Positions 27,089-36,703 are shown, numbered from the stretch's first letter. The stretch is DNA of 64,000 bases from Arthrobacter sp. N199823 (GCF_002929705.1 NZ_PJIN01000007.1:62001-126000), one strand, 5' to 3'. The notes: generated by a model not told the origin, from the sequence alone. Numbers and translations are program-made.

Positions 27089-27183
27089 CCTAGGTGTGCA
27101 CGGACCGAGGAATCAGTCTCATTTGCCCCCGGAGCCAGAATTAGCGTATTCTTGATCTTCGGTGCTTACGCCAACACCTAGGG
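27089..27183. repeat. Inverted repeat in the rplU leader region
   Basis: GCCCCTAGGTGT (27089-27100) is complementary to ACACCTAGGGC (27173-27183) apart from one extra C. A small stem GGATCA/TGATCC lies at 27287-27302. The spacer 26956-27352 (397 bp) holds no gene; it must contain the rplU promoter and perhaps an r-protein-type leader. Confidence 0.5.
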
Positions 27184-27352
27184 CAACCACTCCATGGTAG
27201 AACTCCATTGAGGTCCACGGCGTTGAGGCACATAGTATGCACCCCGTACTTGTTCATTCTTGAACTGCGGCGCATGCGGTTGGTAAGGATCAATCATGAT
27301 CCAAGCCGGCATAAAAACTTTGTAATAAACGTCGAGAGAAGTGAGTTCCCCA

Positions 27353-27661
27353 GTGGTGTACGCGATTGTCCGCGCAGGCGGCCGTCAAGAAAAGGTTTCC
27401 GTAGGAGACCACGTGACCATGAACCGCGTCCCCGGTGGAGTTGGCAGCACGCTTGAGCTGCCCGCTTTGCTCTTGGTTGATGGTGACAAGCTCACCACAG
27501 CCGCGAAGGACCTGGCTAATGTGAAGGTTACGGCTGAGAAGTTGGAGGATCTTCGTGGACCGAAGATCGTCATCCAGAAGTTCAAGAACAAGACCGGCTA
27601 CAAGAAGCGTCAGGGTCACCGTCAGGAACTGTCCAAGGTCAAGATCACCTCAATCGCTTAA
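27353..27661 (+). CDS. rplU: 50S ribosomal protein L21
   Basis: L21 binds 23S rRNA in the large subunit together with L20. The sequence [19 protein letters not shown] and the C-terminal signature [15 protein letters not shown] are typical. I use GTG 27353, which yields MVYAIV and 102 aa, the family length; the in-frame GTG 27341 adds four residues. GAGAGAA (27334-27340) is the ribosome binding site for either. rpmA follows after 58 bp, then obgE, the usual ribosome-assembly order. Confidence 0.96.
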   Translation: MVYAIVRAGGRQEKVSVGDHVTMNRVPGGVGSTLELPALLLVDGDKLTTAAKDLANVKVTAEKLEDLRGPKIVIQKFKNKTGYKKRQGHRQELSKVKITSIA

Positions 27662-27719
27662 TAAGCGCTGACGGTTCGATCCACTTAGATACTTTTAGTA
27701 AAAAGGCAGGCATTTTCAA

Positions 27720-27977
27720 ATGGCACATAAAAAGGGTGCGAGTTCCACTCGCAACGGTCGTGACTCCAACGCTCAGTACCTGGGCGTAAAGCGCTTCGGC
27801 GGTCAGGTTGTCAAGGCTGGCGAAATCATCGTTCGCCAGCGCGGCACTCACTTCCACCCCGGCGTTAGCGTCGGCCGTGGCAAGGACGACACGCTGTTCG
27901 CATTGGACGCAGGCGCAGTCGAGTTCGGCACACGTCGTGGACGTCGTGTTGTAAACATCGTTGCAGCTGCGGTCTAA
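27720..27977 (+). CDS. rpmA: 50S ribosomal protein L27
   Basis: L27 reaches the peptidyl-transferase centre with its flexible N-terminus. [16 protein letters not shown] and QRGTHFHPG are diagnostic. The chain has 85 aa and starts directly at MAHKKG, without the cleavable extension found in Firmicutes. Start ATG 27720 follows a weak GGCAGG. It is co-transcribed with rplU and ends before a terminator, so obgE may rely on a second promoter. Confidence 0.97.
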   Translation: MAHKKGASSTRNGRDSNAQYLGVKRFGGQVVKAGEIIVRQRGTHFHPGVSVGRGKDDTLFALDAGAVEFGTRRGRRVVNIVAAAV

Positions 27978-27990
27978 TACCAAAGCTTTT

Positions 27991-28029
27991 CCAGTGGAGC
28001 GGGCCGCATGGCTCGCTCCACTGGCTTTT
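27991..28029 (+). terminator. Terminator after rpmA
   Basis: CCAGTGGAGCG (27991-28001) and CGCTCCACTGG (28014-28024) form a perfect 11-bp stem; CTTTTAA follows. Confidence 0.85.
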
Positions 28030-28136
28030 AACACAAGCATTTTTTATTGATCAGCGGTGCCCACCGAAATGGTGCGCCCGCTAAGTAGCGGACTAGAATT
28101 AGTCCGCAGTAGCAAGTTCTATTCAAGGAGATTTCA

Positions 28137-29753
28137 GTGGCCAGCTTTGTTGACCGGGTTGTTTTGCACGTATCCGGCGGGACTGGCGGCCACGGCTGCG
28201 TCTCAGTTCACAGTGAAAAGTTTAAGCCTTTGGGTGGGCCCGACGGCGGCAAGGGCGGCGACGGCGGTAGTGTCACCTTCCGTGTCAGCGACCAGACCAC
28301 CACTTTGCTTGACTTCCACCATGCACCCCACCGTCGTGGCGGCAATGGCCAGCCCGGCATGGGTGACTGGCGTGACGGCAAGGACGGGGCGTCGCTGATC
28401 CTTGAAGTTCCCGACGGCACTGTCATTAAAGACCGGGAAGGCAATGTCCTTGCCGACCTCGTGGGCATCGGCACGGAGTACATAGCTGCTGCCGGTGGCC
28501 AAGGCGGGCTCGGTAACAATGCCCTGTCCTCACTGAAGCGTAAAGCCCCGGGCTTCGCACTGTTGGGTATTGCAGGCACAGAGGCTGACATTGTCCTTGA
28601 GCTGAAGTCCATTGCAGACATTGCCTTGGTTGGTTTCCCGTCAGCCGGCAAGTCCAGCCTTATTGCATCTATGTCTGCGGCGCGGCCCAAGATTGCCGAC
28701 TACCCCTTCACCACCCTGATCCCCAACTTGGGTGTTGTCCAAGCCGGCGACGTCCGCTTCACCATGGCCGACGTTCCGGGCCTGATCGAGGGTGCCAGCG
28801 AGGGCAAGGGCCTTGGCCACAACTTCCTGCGCCACGTGGAGCGTTGCGCCGCGATTGTGCACGTCCTTGACTGCGCAGCACTCGAGGCCGACCGCGATCC
28901 CATCACAGACCTCGCCATCATTGAGCGCGAGCTCGACCAGTACGATGTCGACATGAGCTTTGCGGGAACCGACGGTGACGTGGTACCCCTGAACGCGCGA
29001 CCCCGCCTGATTGCACTGAACAAGGTAGATTCACCGGACGGCCGGGACATGGCCGGATTCGTCAAGGCGGACTTGGAAGCCCGCGGCTACCGTGTCTTTG
29101 AAGTCTCCGCTGCAAGCCATGAGGGCCTGAAGCAGCTTGGCTTCGCGATGGCAGAAATTGTCATGGCAGCACGTAAGGCAGTCTCCGATGCCCCCGCCAA
29201 GGTCACCCCCGTGGTTCTGCGCCCCCGTGCCATCAACGAATCGTCCTTCACCATTCACCGCGAAGAGCGCAACCTGTCTCCGTTGTTCCGCGTTCGCGGT
29301 GAAAAGCCCGAGCGTTGGGTTGAGCAGACCGATTTCCAGAACGAGGAAGCCATTGGCTACCTGGCAGACCGGCTGGCCAAGGCCGGCGTCGAGAAGGAAC
29401 TCTTTAGGATCGGTGCCACACCCGGCGATACCGTGGTCATTGGTGGCGACAACGGAATGGTCTTCGACTGGGAGCCCACCATGATGGGTGGAGCCGAGCA
29501 CTTGGCCGCCCCCCGAGGCACCGACCTCCGTCTGCTCGACCTGGGCGATCGCCCCACACGTTCACAGAAGCGTCAGGAACAGCAGGAACGTCGCGACGCC
29601 AAAGCTGCAGCCCGAGCCGAGCTGGAAACTGAGCGCAAGGCCGGCATCTGGACCGAGCTTAGCGACAACCGGACCACCAGCGAGGCGCACAGCATTGCCG
29701 CCGAGCTGGCAGCCGAGGGCGAGTCCAGCGACACAGGTGCAGCACAGAACTAA
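28137..29753 (+). CDS. obgE: GTPase ObgE/CgtA
   Basis: A ribosome-assembly and stress GTPase. Residues 1-158 are the glycine-rich Obg fold ([11 protein letters not shown] and [14 protein letters not shown]). The G domain has G1 [11 protein letters not shown]3 DVPGLI and G4 NKVD. The C-terminal OCT domain (about 365-440) and an extended charged tail, seen in actinobacterial Obg, follow. Length 538 aa is normal for this phylum. GTG 28137 is 6 nt after AAGGAG. The stop overlaps proB (TAATG). Confidence 0.97.
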   Translation: MASFVDRVVLHVSGGTGGHGCVSVHSEKFKPLGGPDGGKGGDGGSVTFRVSDQTTTLLDFHHAPHRRGGNGQPGMGDWRDGKDGASLILEVPDGTVIKDREGNVLADLVGIGTEYIAAAGGQGGLGNNALSSLKRKAPGFALLGIAGTEADIVLELKSIADIALVGFPSAGKSSLIASMSAARPKIADYPFTTLIPNLGVVQAGDVRFTMADVPGLIEGASEGKGLGHNFLRHVERCAAIVHVLDCAALEADRDPITDLAIIERELDQYDVDMSFAGTDGDVVPLNARPRLIALNKVDSPDGRDMAGFVKADLEARGYRVFEVSAASHEGLKQLGFAMAEIVMAARKAVSDAPAKVTPVVLRPRAINESSFTIHREERNLSPLFRVRGEKPERWVEQTDFQNEEAIGYLADRLAKAGVEKELFRIGATPGDTVVIGGDNGMVFDWEPTMMGGAEHLAAPRGTDLRLLDLGDRPTRSQKRQEQQERRDAKAAARAELETERKAGIWTELSDNRTTSEAHSIAAELAAEGESSDTGAAQN

Positions 29754-30904
29754 TGGGAAGCACGGGGCAGGATCAGGTGAGCTCACTCACTTCTCGCAGT
29801 TCGATCGCGACAGCGTCACGCATTGTTGTCAAGGTCGGTTCCTCGTCATTGACATCTGTTGCTGGCGGGATCTCCGAGGAAGCGCTGAAGAAGCTGGTGG
29901 CTGTGCTTGCACAGCGCCAGCTGGCCGGAACCGAGATCATTCTGGTTTCCTCCGGCGCAATTTCTGCAGGTTTGTTGCCCCTGGGACTGTCCAAGCGCCC
30001 CAAGGATCTGGCCACTCAACAGGCTGCTGCCAGCGTAGGGCAGGGCCTGTTGATGGCGCACTACAACCAGGCCTTCGCCTCGCATGGTGTGACAGCCTCA
30101 CAGGTCCTCCTGACGGCTGAAGACCTCTCCCGGCGGCACCAGTATGTCAACGCCCACCGGGCCTTGGAACGTCTGCTGCACTTAGGCGTGGTGCCGATTG
30201 TCAATGAAAATGACACTGTCGCCACGCATGAGATCCGTTTTGGCGATAACGACAGGCTGGCTGCCCTGGTGGCCCACCTGATCAAGGCCGACGCCTTGGT
30301 GCTGCTCTCCGACGTCGACTCCCTTTATGACGGTCCTCCTTCGGAAGGGGCCACCCGCATCAGTCAGGTGGATTCCGCCGAAGACCTCGAAGGCATTGTC
30401 ATTGGGAGTGCCGGCAAGGCCGGGATCGGCACCGGCGGCATGGCCACCAAGGTCCAGGCGGCCATGATCGCAGCGGAAACCGGCATCCCGGCACTCGTCA
30501 CCTCCACCGACCAAGCAGCGCAAGCCTTGGCGGGGGAGGACGTGGGAACCTGGTTCGGCATCAACGGCAACAAGCGCCCCGTCCGCATGCTCTGGCTGGC
30601 TCACTTGGCTGACATTCGTGGCCGTTTGATCTTGGACGACGGCGCCGTCCGGGCTGTGGGGGAGCGGCACAAATCGCTCCTGCCAGCCGGCATCACGGCC
30701 GTTACAGGCGATTTTGACGCCGGAGACGCGGTAGAAATCAGCGACTCAGAGGGCAATGTTTTTGCCCACGGTCTGGTGAACTACCGGCATTCGGACCTGC
30801 CGCAAATGCTGGGACGCTCCACCAAGGCGTTAGCCAAGGAATTGGGACGCGAGTTTGAACGTGTTGTGGTCCATGTGGACGATCTGGTCCTGCTCAACGC
30901 CTAG
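29753..30904 (+). CDS. proB: Glutamate 5-kinase
   Basis: First enzyme of proline synthesis: it phosphorylates glutamate to gamma-glutamyl phosphate. The amino-acid-kinase domain has VVKVGSSSLT (about residue 25-34), VSSGAISAG, NENDTVA and FGDNDRLAALVA; a C-terminal PUA domain follows (about 290-375). Length 383 aa. The start ATG overlaps the obgE stop by one base. proA follows after 56 bp. Feedback inhibition by proline is known for the family. Confidence 0.96.
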   Translation: MGSTGQDQVSSLTSRSSIATASRIVVKVGSSSLTSVAGGISEEALKKLVAVLAQRQLAGTEIILVSSGAISAGLLPLGLSKRPKDLATQQAAASVGQGLLMAHYNQAFASHGVTASQVLLTAEDLSRRHQYVNAHRALERLLHLGVVPIVNENDTVATHEIRFGDNDRLAALVAHLIKADALVLLSDVDSLYDGPPSEGATRISQVDSAEDLEGIVIGSAGKAGIGTGGMATKVQAAMIAAETGIPALVTSTDQAAQALAGEDVGTWFGINGNKRPVRMLWLAHLADIRGRLILDDGAVRAVGERHKSLLPAGITAVTGDFDAGDAVEISDSEGNVFAHGLVNYRHSDLPQMLGRSTKALAKELGREFERVVVHVDDLVLLNA

Positions 30905-30960
30905 GACAAGCTGCGGCTCTCATCACAGCGCGCTGAGCGCCGGTACCCTAGACTTGGGTC

Positions 30961-32241
30961 ATGACCGAGCAGATTGTTGAAGTTAATGTCGCCGCTGAAG
31001 TTAAGGCGATCACCGACCGCGCCCGCAGGGCCGCCCGCCGCATGGCTGGAGCGAACCGCGCCTGGAAAGACAAGGGGCTGCGTGCCATTGCCAAGGCATT
31101 GGTAGCGAACCAGGAAACCATCTTGGCGGCTAACGCCAAGGACGTGGCCGCTGGCCGGGCAAACGGCACCTCGATCCCCATGCTCGATCGACTGACTTTA
31201 ACCAAACCGCGGATGCAGGGTCTGGCCGATGCGCTGGAAAACCTGGCAACCTTGCCCGATCCCGTCGGCAACGTGGTGCGGGGACAGACACTTCCCAACG
31301 GTTTGCGTATGCGCCAAATCAACGTGCCTATGGGGGTTGTGGCCGCCATCTATGAGGCGCGTCCCAACGTCACAGTCGACATCGCCGGACTTGCGCTCAA
31401 GAGCGGCAACGCCGTCATTCTGCGCGGCGGCACTGCAGCAGCCAACACCAACAAGGCGCTTCTGAGCATCCTGCGCGATGCCCTCGATTCTGTCGGCCTG
31501 CCCTCGGACGCCGTGCAGTCCGTGGATCAGTTCGGCCGCGAGGGTGCCACCTTGATCATGAAGGCTCGCGGGGCCGTGGACGTGCTCATTCCCCGTGGCG
31601 GCCGGGAGCTCATCCAGACCGTCGTGAACAATTCTTCCGTCCCCGTCATTGAAACCGGGGAGGGTAATGTGCACATCTTCATTGACGCCAGTGCGAAGGA
31701 AGAGATGAGCGTTGACATTTTGCTCAACGCCAAGACTCAGCGTCCCAGCGTCTGCAACACTGTTGAAACGCTGCTGGTGCACAAGGACAGCAAAGTGCTT
31801 TCGCCGGTACTTTCGGCGTTGGTGAAGGCCGGAGTCCGGCTGCACGTTGACCCCCGTGTTCAGGCGGTGCTGCCCGCAGGAATCACGGCAGAGGCTGCCA
31901 CTGACGAAGACTGGGCTACCGAATACATGGACCTAGACTTGGCCGTAAAAATGGTCGATTCCATGGATGAGGCCATCAAACACATCCGCACATGGACCAC
32001 CGGACACACCGAAGCCATTCTGACCAACGATCTCGCCAATGCTGAAAAGTTTATTGCCGAGGTTGATTCCGCAGCAGTTATTGTCAATGCCAGCACCCGA
32101 TTTACCGACGGCGGAGAACTTGGACTCGGCGCTGAAGTAGGTATTTCCACCCAGAAACTTCATGCCCGCGGGCCCATGGGGCTCTCGGAGCTGACCACCA
32201 CCAAGTGGATCGTGCAAGGCGAAGGCCAAGTTCGAGGCTAA
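30961..32241 (+). CDS. proA: Glutamate-5-semialdehyde dehydrogenase (gamma-glutamyl phosphate reductase)
   Basis: Second enzyme of proline synthesis; it reduces gamma-glutamyl phosphate with NADPH. It has an aldehyde-dehydrogenase fold with PMGVVAAIYEARPNVT, LRGGTAAANTNKALL and the catalytic cysteine in RPSVCNTVETLL (about residue 262). The C-terminal block FTDGGELGLGAEVGISTQK is diagnostic. Length 426 aa is normal. ProB and ProA act as a complex that channels the labile phosphate. Two hairpins follow the stop. Confidence 0.97.
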   Translation: MTEQIVEVNVAAEVKAITDRARRAARRMAGANRAWKDKGLRAIAKALVANQETILAANAKDVAAGRANGTSIPMLDRLTLTKPRMQGLADALENLATLPDPVGNVVRGQTLPNGLRMRQINVPMGVVAAIYEARPNVTVDIAGLALKSGNAVILRGGTAAANTNKALLSILRDALDSVGLPSDAVQSVDQFGREGATLIMKARGAVDVLIPRGGRELIQTVVNNSSVPVIETGEGNVHIFIDASAKEEMSVDILLNAKTQRPSVCNTVETLLVHKDSKVLSPVLSALVKAGVRLHVDPRVQAVLPAGITAEAATDEDWATEYMDLDLAVKMVDSMDEAIKHIRTWTTGHTEAILTNDLANAEKFIAEVDSAAVIVNASTRFTDGGELGLGAEVGISTQKLHARGPMGLSELTTTKWIVQGEGQVRG

Positions 32242-32252
32242 CTAGCCAAGAA

Positions 32253-32322
32253 TGTGGGCCCAACCACTTGGGCCCAAGAAAAGTGGCCAAGTGTGGCGCA
32301 CACGGCGTTGATGGTGCGCCAC
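32253..32322 (+). terminator. Two successive hairpins after proA
   Basis: GGGCCCAA-CCAC-TTGGGCCC (32256-32275) and GTGGCGCAC / GTGCGCCAC (32293-32301, 32314-32322). Neither has a T-run, so termination or an mRNA-processing role is uncertain. Confidence 0.5.
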
Positions 32323-32419
32323 GGTGAGCCGATTGCACGTACCATTAGAAGAAATACAAGCAACAATTGGCTAGGTGCGGAGAAAAAACCGCCCGGCCGC
32401 GTACCCAAGGGGAGAAATA

Positions 32420-32665
32420 ATGCTGACCCAGCTTGCCGGCGTCGTACTGGCCGCCGCAGAAGAACACGAACTCGCGCCGTTGATTGCGCCGCCGTTTGTG
32501 GTTGGCGGCGTCATGCTTGCTGGCCTGTTGTTGCTGATGTTTGTGACGGTGTCGTTCATGAACTTGGGTAACCGTCACGCGGCCGTTCCGGAGACGGAAG
32601 ATCCGCACCGCCAGCACACCAACAAGCACCTGCACGGCCACGACTCGGCGTCCTCCAATCACTGA
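32420..32665 (+). CDS. Small single-pass membrane protein
   Basis: An 81-aa protein with a short N-terminal segment, one hydrophobic helix (about residues 23-48, [20 protein letters not shown]) and a hydrophilic His-rich tail ([13 protein letters not shown]). ATG 32420 is preceded by AAGGGGAG (32407-32414). Similar small proteins are, from memory, found between proA and nadD in related actinobacteria. Function is unknown; the His-rich tail might bind metal, which is only a guess. Confidence 0.72.
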   Translation: MLTQLAGVVLAAAEEHELAPLIAPPFVVGGVMLAGLLLLMFVTVSFMNLGNRHAAVPETEDPHRQHTNKHLHGHDSASSNH

Positions 32666-32723
32666 GGAAACACTCCGGGTATCTTCGGTTGAAGGTACCC
32701 GGGACCGTCTCCGGGTTGGAGTC

Positions 32724-33341
32724 ATGGGTGGCACGTTCGATCCGATCCACCATGGACACCTTGTTGCAGCAAGCGAAGTTGCAAGCGTTTTTGAACTTGA
32801 TGAAGTAGTTTTTGTGCCCACCGGCCAGCCTTGGCAAAAAACCAAGGGCCAGGTCAGTGCCGCTGAACACCGTTACTTGATGACAGTGATTGCCACGGCA
32901 GCGAATCCGCGGTTCACCGTCAGCCGGGTCGATATTGACCGTCCGGGACTCACGTACACCATTGATACGCTGCGTGATTTGCACAAAGCACGTCCTGACG
33001 CGGACCTCTTCTTCATTACAGGTGCCGATGCCATGGCCCAGATCATGTCATGGAAAGACAACGACGAGCTGTGGGATCTAGCCCATTTCGTGGGTGTCAC
33101 CCGTCCCGGGCATGTGCTGGATGACATGGGTCGAACCGATGTAAGTTTGTTGGAAGTGCCCGCCATGGCGATCTCTTCCACCGACTGCCGCAAACGCGTG
33201 GCAGAGCAAAACCCCGTTTGGTATCTGGTTCCAGACGGCGTGGTGCAATATATTGCCAAGTATGGGCTGTACGTGCAACCCGGAACAGATGCCAGTGCAG
33301 GCATGCTGCCGGTGACCAAAGAGAACCGAATGAGTAAGTGA
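32724..33341 (+). CDS. nadD: Nicotinate-nucleotide adenylyltransferase
   Basis: NadD joins ATP and nicotinate mononucleotide in NAD synthesis. The nucleotidyl-transferase motif [11 protein letters not shown] is at the very start, and SSTDCR (ISSTxxR motif) is near the C-terminus. The conserved first strand normally precedes MGGTFDP; here the in-frame upstream codons read RLRVGV but contain no ATG, GTG or TTG before a stop. Either the gene starts at ATG 32724 (GGAG only 2 nt upstream) with a clipped strand, or it uses a rare start such as ATC 32658. The stop overlaps the next gene (TGATG). Confidence 0.9.
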   Translation: MGGTFDPIHHGHLVAASEVASVFELDEVVFVPTGQPWQKTKGQVSAAEHRYLMTVIATAANPRFTVSRVDIDRPGLTYTIDTLRDLHKARPDADLFFITGADAMAQIMSWKDNDELWDLAHFVGVTRPGHVLDDMGRTDVSLLEVPAMAISSTDCRKRVAEQNPVWYLVPDGVVQYIAKYGLYVQPGTDASAGMLPVTKENRMSK

Positions 33342-35077
33342 TGAGCAAGGAAACAGAGCCGACTCTCAGCCGCAGGCAACTGCGCGAGAAGTCGGCACAG
33401 ACAACTGGCGCCCCGGATAAATCCGCGGCGCCTGCCGGCGTTGCGCCTGTTTCGCCTGCCCCTGATGCGCCTGTACCTGCGGATCCGGTATCTGAAGCCC
33501 CTGCATCCGCGGCGCCTGCGCTTGAGGCACCCGCATCTGAGTTGCCCGGCAAGACGCCTCCGGCCGCCGATGCAGCGCTGCCGCGTGAACGCGAATCCCA
33601 GATCAGAGCACGTGACAGGGCCGCGTTGCGAGCCTTTAAGGAGCTCGCTGATTCGCCGGCCCAGGACCCGTTGCCGTCTCGGAAGGCGTTGCGCCAGGCT
33701 CAGCTCGACGCCGAGCGCGCCCCCATCACTGCTCTGAACCCCGTGGTGTCCGTCAGGGCAACAGCAGCTACCGTCGCCACTTCTACGCCCACGAATCCGC
33801 CAACACAGCCCAGCCCCAGTGTTGCCAGCCCTACGGATGCTGCCGCAGTTGACGGCGTTTCGCTCACCTCCGCGGCACCGGCGTCCGTGCAGGCCCCACG
33901 AACCAGGGGAGGCCGACGGGCCGCTGCCGTTGCCAATGACAAGTATGCCGTTCCCGTCCGTTCCACCACGGGTGAAGGCGAAAATCAGCATCCTGATGAT
34001 GCTGCGGCACAGACCGTTGCCCCTGCAGCAGTAAACGTGCCCAGCCCTCCGACCACCAAGCCGGGTAGCCGCTTGGTGTCTTCCGTGTCTCCAGAAGTTG
34101 CCGCATTGACTGTGCCTGAAGCGGCCACTGTGGACGCTGCGGCGGATGCCGCACAGGCACCAGGAGCTGACTCCTCGACCACAGGGGGACAGGGCGCAGC
34201 TGAGTCCAGTGCTCATGTCCCACCCCTGCCAGCTCTTGTGCCTGGCGGCGACTATTACCCAATCTCGGCTGGCCCACCTGTGCCCCCAAGCACTCAGGAT
34301 CTGCAACTTCTCGCCGCAGAAAAGGCAGAGGCCGAGCGGACAGCCATTCTGGCTCAGCGTGCCCAAGCTCGTGAACGGCTGGCACAGGAGAACGCCAAGA
34401 ACCGGCGCCCCGCGGCGGATCCCACGGCAACGAACAATCTGGCCATGGTCACGCCCATGGAATTCATTGATGTTCCGGGGGTTGAACGGCCGGTAATGCG
34501 CCCGCCCACCACCACCCATGTGCCGATCGTGACGCGCAGTACCCCGCGCCAGGCGCCGGCACGGCCCAAGGGCCCGGTTCCTGATAAGGGGAAAGCTGCC
34601 GGCACGTCAGCGCGTCCGGCGGGTTCTGGTCAGGGTGCACCCCAACGTGGAGAAGCTGGAGCTGGCGTTCCCAACGTCAGTGCCGAACGGTTCGATGCGG
34701 CACTGGCAGCACGTGCCGCGCACAGGCCAGGTCCGGGAAACCGTCCCCTGACCGGTGGTCGAAGCAGCACGCTCAAACGTGCCGAGGCCATGGCAGCGGT
34801 GGATCACGGTGCCTCTGTGGCTGTTCCGTCACCGGTACCCGCGGCACGTCCCAGTGTGCAGCCTGTAAGGGAAGCCGCTGTTACGGCGCCGGTGCAACGC
34901 TCACAAATGCCGCCCATGCCCGCAGATTATGCCCACGGGCTGGAACCGCTGGATGCCATGACTGCTGGGTTGGGCCGCACGCAGCGCAATCTCTTCATTC
35001 AGTGGGGCAGCATCATTCTTGGCGGCGCGGCTTTTGTGGCTGGAGCCATCATGGTCTTGACCAACATTCTTAACTAG
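33341..35077 (+). CDS. Ala/Pro-rich protein with C-terminal membrane anchor
   Basis: A 578-aa protein not matching a named family. It starts with a basic segment (LSRRQLREKSAQ). Long low-complexity Ala/Pro/Val stretches follow, interrupted by charged helices such as SQIRARDRAALRAF (about residue 85-98) and a coiled-coil-like AAEKAEAERTAILAQRAQARERLAQ (split about 325-350). One hydrophobic helix lies at the end (WGSIILGGAAFVAGAIMVL, about 555-574). It is probably a tail-anchored cytoplasmic protein. It sits between nadD and rsfS with overlap on the left. ATG 33341 is the start; GTG 33338 is possible. Confidence 0.75.
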   Translation: MSKETEPTLSRRQLREKSAQTTGAPDKSAAPAGVAPVSPAPDAPVPADPVSEAPASAAPALEAPASELPGKTPPAADAALPRERESQIRARDRAALRAFKELADSPAQDPLPSRKALRQAQLDAERAPITALNPVVSVRATAATVATSTPTNPPTQPSPSVASPTDAAAVDGVSLTSAAPASVQAPRTRGGRRAAAVANDKYAVPVRSTTGEGENQHPDDAAAQTVAPAAVNVPSPPTTKPGSRLVSSVSPEVAALTVPEAATVDAAADAAQAPGADSSTTGGQGAAESSAHVPPLPALVPGGDYYPISAGPPVPPSTQDLQLLAAEKAEAERTAILAQRAQARERLAQENAKNRRPAADPTATNNLAMVTPMEFIDVPGVERPVMRPPTTTHVPIVTRSTPRQAPARPKGPVPDKGKAAGTSARPAGSGQGAPQRGEAGAGVPNVSAERFDAALAARAAHRPGPGNRPLTGGRSSTLKRAEAMAAVDHGASVAVPSPVPAARPSVQPVREAAVTAPVQRSQMPPMPADYAHGLEPLDAMTAGLGRTQRNLFIQWGSIILGGAAFVAGAIMVLTNILN

Positions 35078-35104
35078 TTTTTTACAACAATCAAAGGAAC
35101 ACCA

Positions 35105-35497
35105 GTGACAGCAACACAACAGTCCATTGACTTGGCACGCGCTGCGGCGCGGGCAGCATCGGACAAACTGGCTCAGGATGTGACAGCCATCGACGTCAGT
35201 GAGCGTCTGGCCATCACCGATATCTTCTTCATCGCCTCCGCTCCCACCGAGCGTCAGGTTAACGCCATCGTTGATGGCATCGAAGATGAATTGCACAACT
35301 TTGGTCTGCGTCCGGTTCGCCGCGAGGGACGGTCAGGCGGCCGTTGGGTCCTGCTCGACTATGCCGACATCGTTATCCACGTGCAGCACGAAGAAGACCG
35401 TGTCTTCTACGCCCTGGAGCGGCTGTACGGGGAATGCCCCGTCATCGACCTGCAGCTTGATGCGGCCGACCCGTCGGCTGCTCCTGCCGCAGAGTAA
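35105..35497 (+). CDS. rsfS: Ribosomal silencing factor RsfS
   Basis: RsfS (Iojap/DUF143 family) binds L14 on the 50S subunit and blocks subunit joining during nutrient stress. The core DVSERLAITDIFFIASAPTERQ, GRSGGRWVLLDYAD and VIHVQHEEDRVFYALERLYG is intact. Length 130 aa is normal. GTG 35105 follows AAAGGAA. The nadD-(hypothetical)-rsfS-phosphatase order is the usual actinobacterial neighbourhood. Confidence 0.96.
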   Translation: MTATQQSIDLARAAARAASDKLAQDVTAIDVSERLAITDIFFIASAPTERQVNAIVDGIEDELHNFGLRPVRREGRSGGRWVLLDYADIVIHVQHEEDRVFYALERLYGECPVIDLQLDAADPSAAPAAE

Positions 35498-35563
35498 TTC
35501 GAAGACCAGAATCAGCACTCTGAATTGCCCCGTGTGGGGCTCTGGATGGGACATTATCACTTG

Positions 35564-36313
35564 ATGGTCAACCACTCACCTGGGCGTTCAGTCCTGCAGC
35601 CCGCCGGTCCACGCCGGCGGGTGATTTTTTGGCGCCACGGGCGTACCTCTTGGAATGCTGCCGGACGCTTCCAAGGGCAAAGCGACATTCCCCTGGATGA
35701 CGTTGGTGCCTCGCAGGCGAGCCGAGCAGCTGCCCTGCTCGCCGGTAAATTGGGTTCTGCCAGCAATGCGGACCACGCTGTGCGGATCATTTCCTCGGAT
35801 CTGTCCCGCGCCTACTCCACTGCACAAGAATTAGCCTCGTTGATTGGCACTCCGGTCGCGGCGGATCCGCGCCTGCGGGAAACCTTTGGCGGGGAATGGG
35901 AGGGTAAGACCTTCGAGGAGATCATCTCCAGCTATCCCGAACAAATCAAGCTCTGGCAACGTGATGAGCCAGGTATCCGGGCCGGTGGGGGAGAGACCCG
36001 CGTTGAAGTGGCCCAGCGGATGGTGGACGCGGTTTTGGACAGTGTGGCGGAATTGCCTGACGGCGGCACTCTGGTCGTGGCCACGCATGGCGGGGCTACC
36101 CGGGTGGCTCTGGCTAAGATCCTGGGTCTGCCCGAGCCGTTGTGGCGCACTCTGTCCGGTCTTTCCAACTGCCATTGGTCAGTGGTTGAAGCCGCAGATC
36201 CTGCGGTTGATGGGACGGGTGTGGGGCGTTGGCGGTTGCTTGAACACAATGTCGGAACGCTTCCGCAGCCCTATGAAACACCCGAAGATCTAGCCGAACC
36301 GGTCGAGGACTAA
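35564..36313 (+). CDS. Histidine phosphatase family protein
   Basis: A phosphoglycerate-mutase-like phosphatase with the RHG motif FWRHGRTSWN (about residue 22-31), the second catalytic His in ATHGG and Arg/Glu partners in SDLSRAYSTAQELA and LRETFGGEWEG. In mycobacteria the gene after rsfS (Rv2419c) encodes glucosyl-3-phosphoglycerate phosphatase, which supports, but does not prove, that activity here. ATG 35564 is chosen as nearest to the fold; ATG 35546 is possible, and no clear ribosome binding site decides. Likely co-transcribed with rsfS. Confidence 0.85.
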   Translation: MVNHSPGRSVLQPAGPRRRVIFWRHGRTSWNAAGRFQGQSDIPLDDVGASQASRAAALLAGKLGSASNADHAVRIISSDLSRAYSTAQELASLIGTPVAADPRLRETFGGEWEGKTFEEIISSYPEQIKLWQRDEPGIRAGGGETRVEVAQRMVDAVLDSVAELPDGGTLVVATHGGATRVALAKILGLPEPLWRTLSGLSNCHWSVVEAADPAVDGTGVGRWRLLEHNVGTLPQPYETPEDLAEPVED

Positions 36314-36425
36314 AGTCCGTAACATCGCCGATTTGGCACTACGCCAAAACGTGCTCTAAGATAGACAGGTTGCTTCAGCCAAGACCGACAGGTCAGGGAA
36401 AAAGCAACAAGGCAACAAAGTGTTT

Positions 36426-36498
36426 GGGGCTGTGGCGCAGCTGGTAGCGCACCTGCATGGCATGCAGGGGGTCAGGGGTTCGAGTCCCCTCAGCTCCA
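36426..36498 (+). tRNA. tRNA-Ala (anticodon GGC)
   Basis: The acceptor arm is GGGGCTG (36426-36432) with CAGCTCC (36491-36497). It includes a G3-U70 pair, the alanine identity element. The anticodon arm is CCTGC-ATGGCAT-GCAGG, giving GGC. The T-arm has GGTTCGAGTCC. CCA (36499-36501) is encoded. Confidence 0.96.
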
Positions 36499-36509
36499 CC
36501 AAAACAAAC

Positions 36510-36545
36510 TCCGGCCAGCTACTTCTGTAGCTGGCCGGACTTTTT
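36510..36545 (+). terminator. Terminator after tRNA-Ala
   Basis: TCCGGCCAGCTAC-TTCT-GTAGCTGGCCGGA forms a perfect 13-bp stem with a 4-nt loop, followed by CTTTTTGTTT. Confidence 0.93.
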
Positions 36546-36703
36546 GTTTGCCCAAGAAATCCAAGGGCTACCGGGGTTAGGAACTGGGCTGCGCACTCAT
36601 CGGGCACAGATTCACCAAGATCGTGCGCGCAGTGGCACAATGATGGCGTGTCCACGCCAAAATCTCTTCCTTTTCCCGCCGCCCGCAGTTTTGAGCCGAT
36701 GCC

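Noticed and set aside
27208-27456. Plus-strand frame of 82 codons upstream of and into rplU
   Set aside because: It overlaps rplU out of frame, is very Arg-rich as expected for a shadow frame, and lacks a ribosome binding site.
32873-34519. Long minus-strand frame of 548 codons across nadD and the Ala/Pro-rich gene
   Set aside because: It is antisense to two supported genes and its composition is that of a shadow frame.
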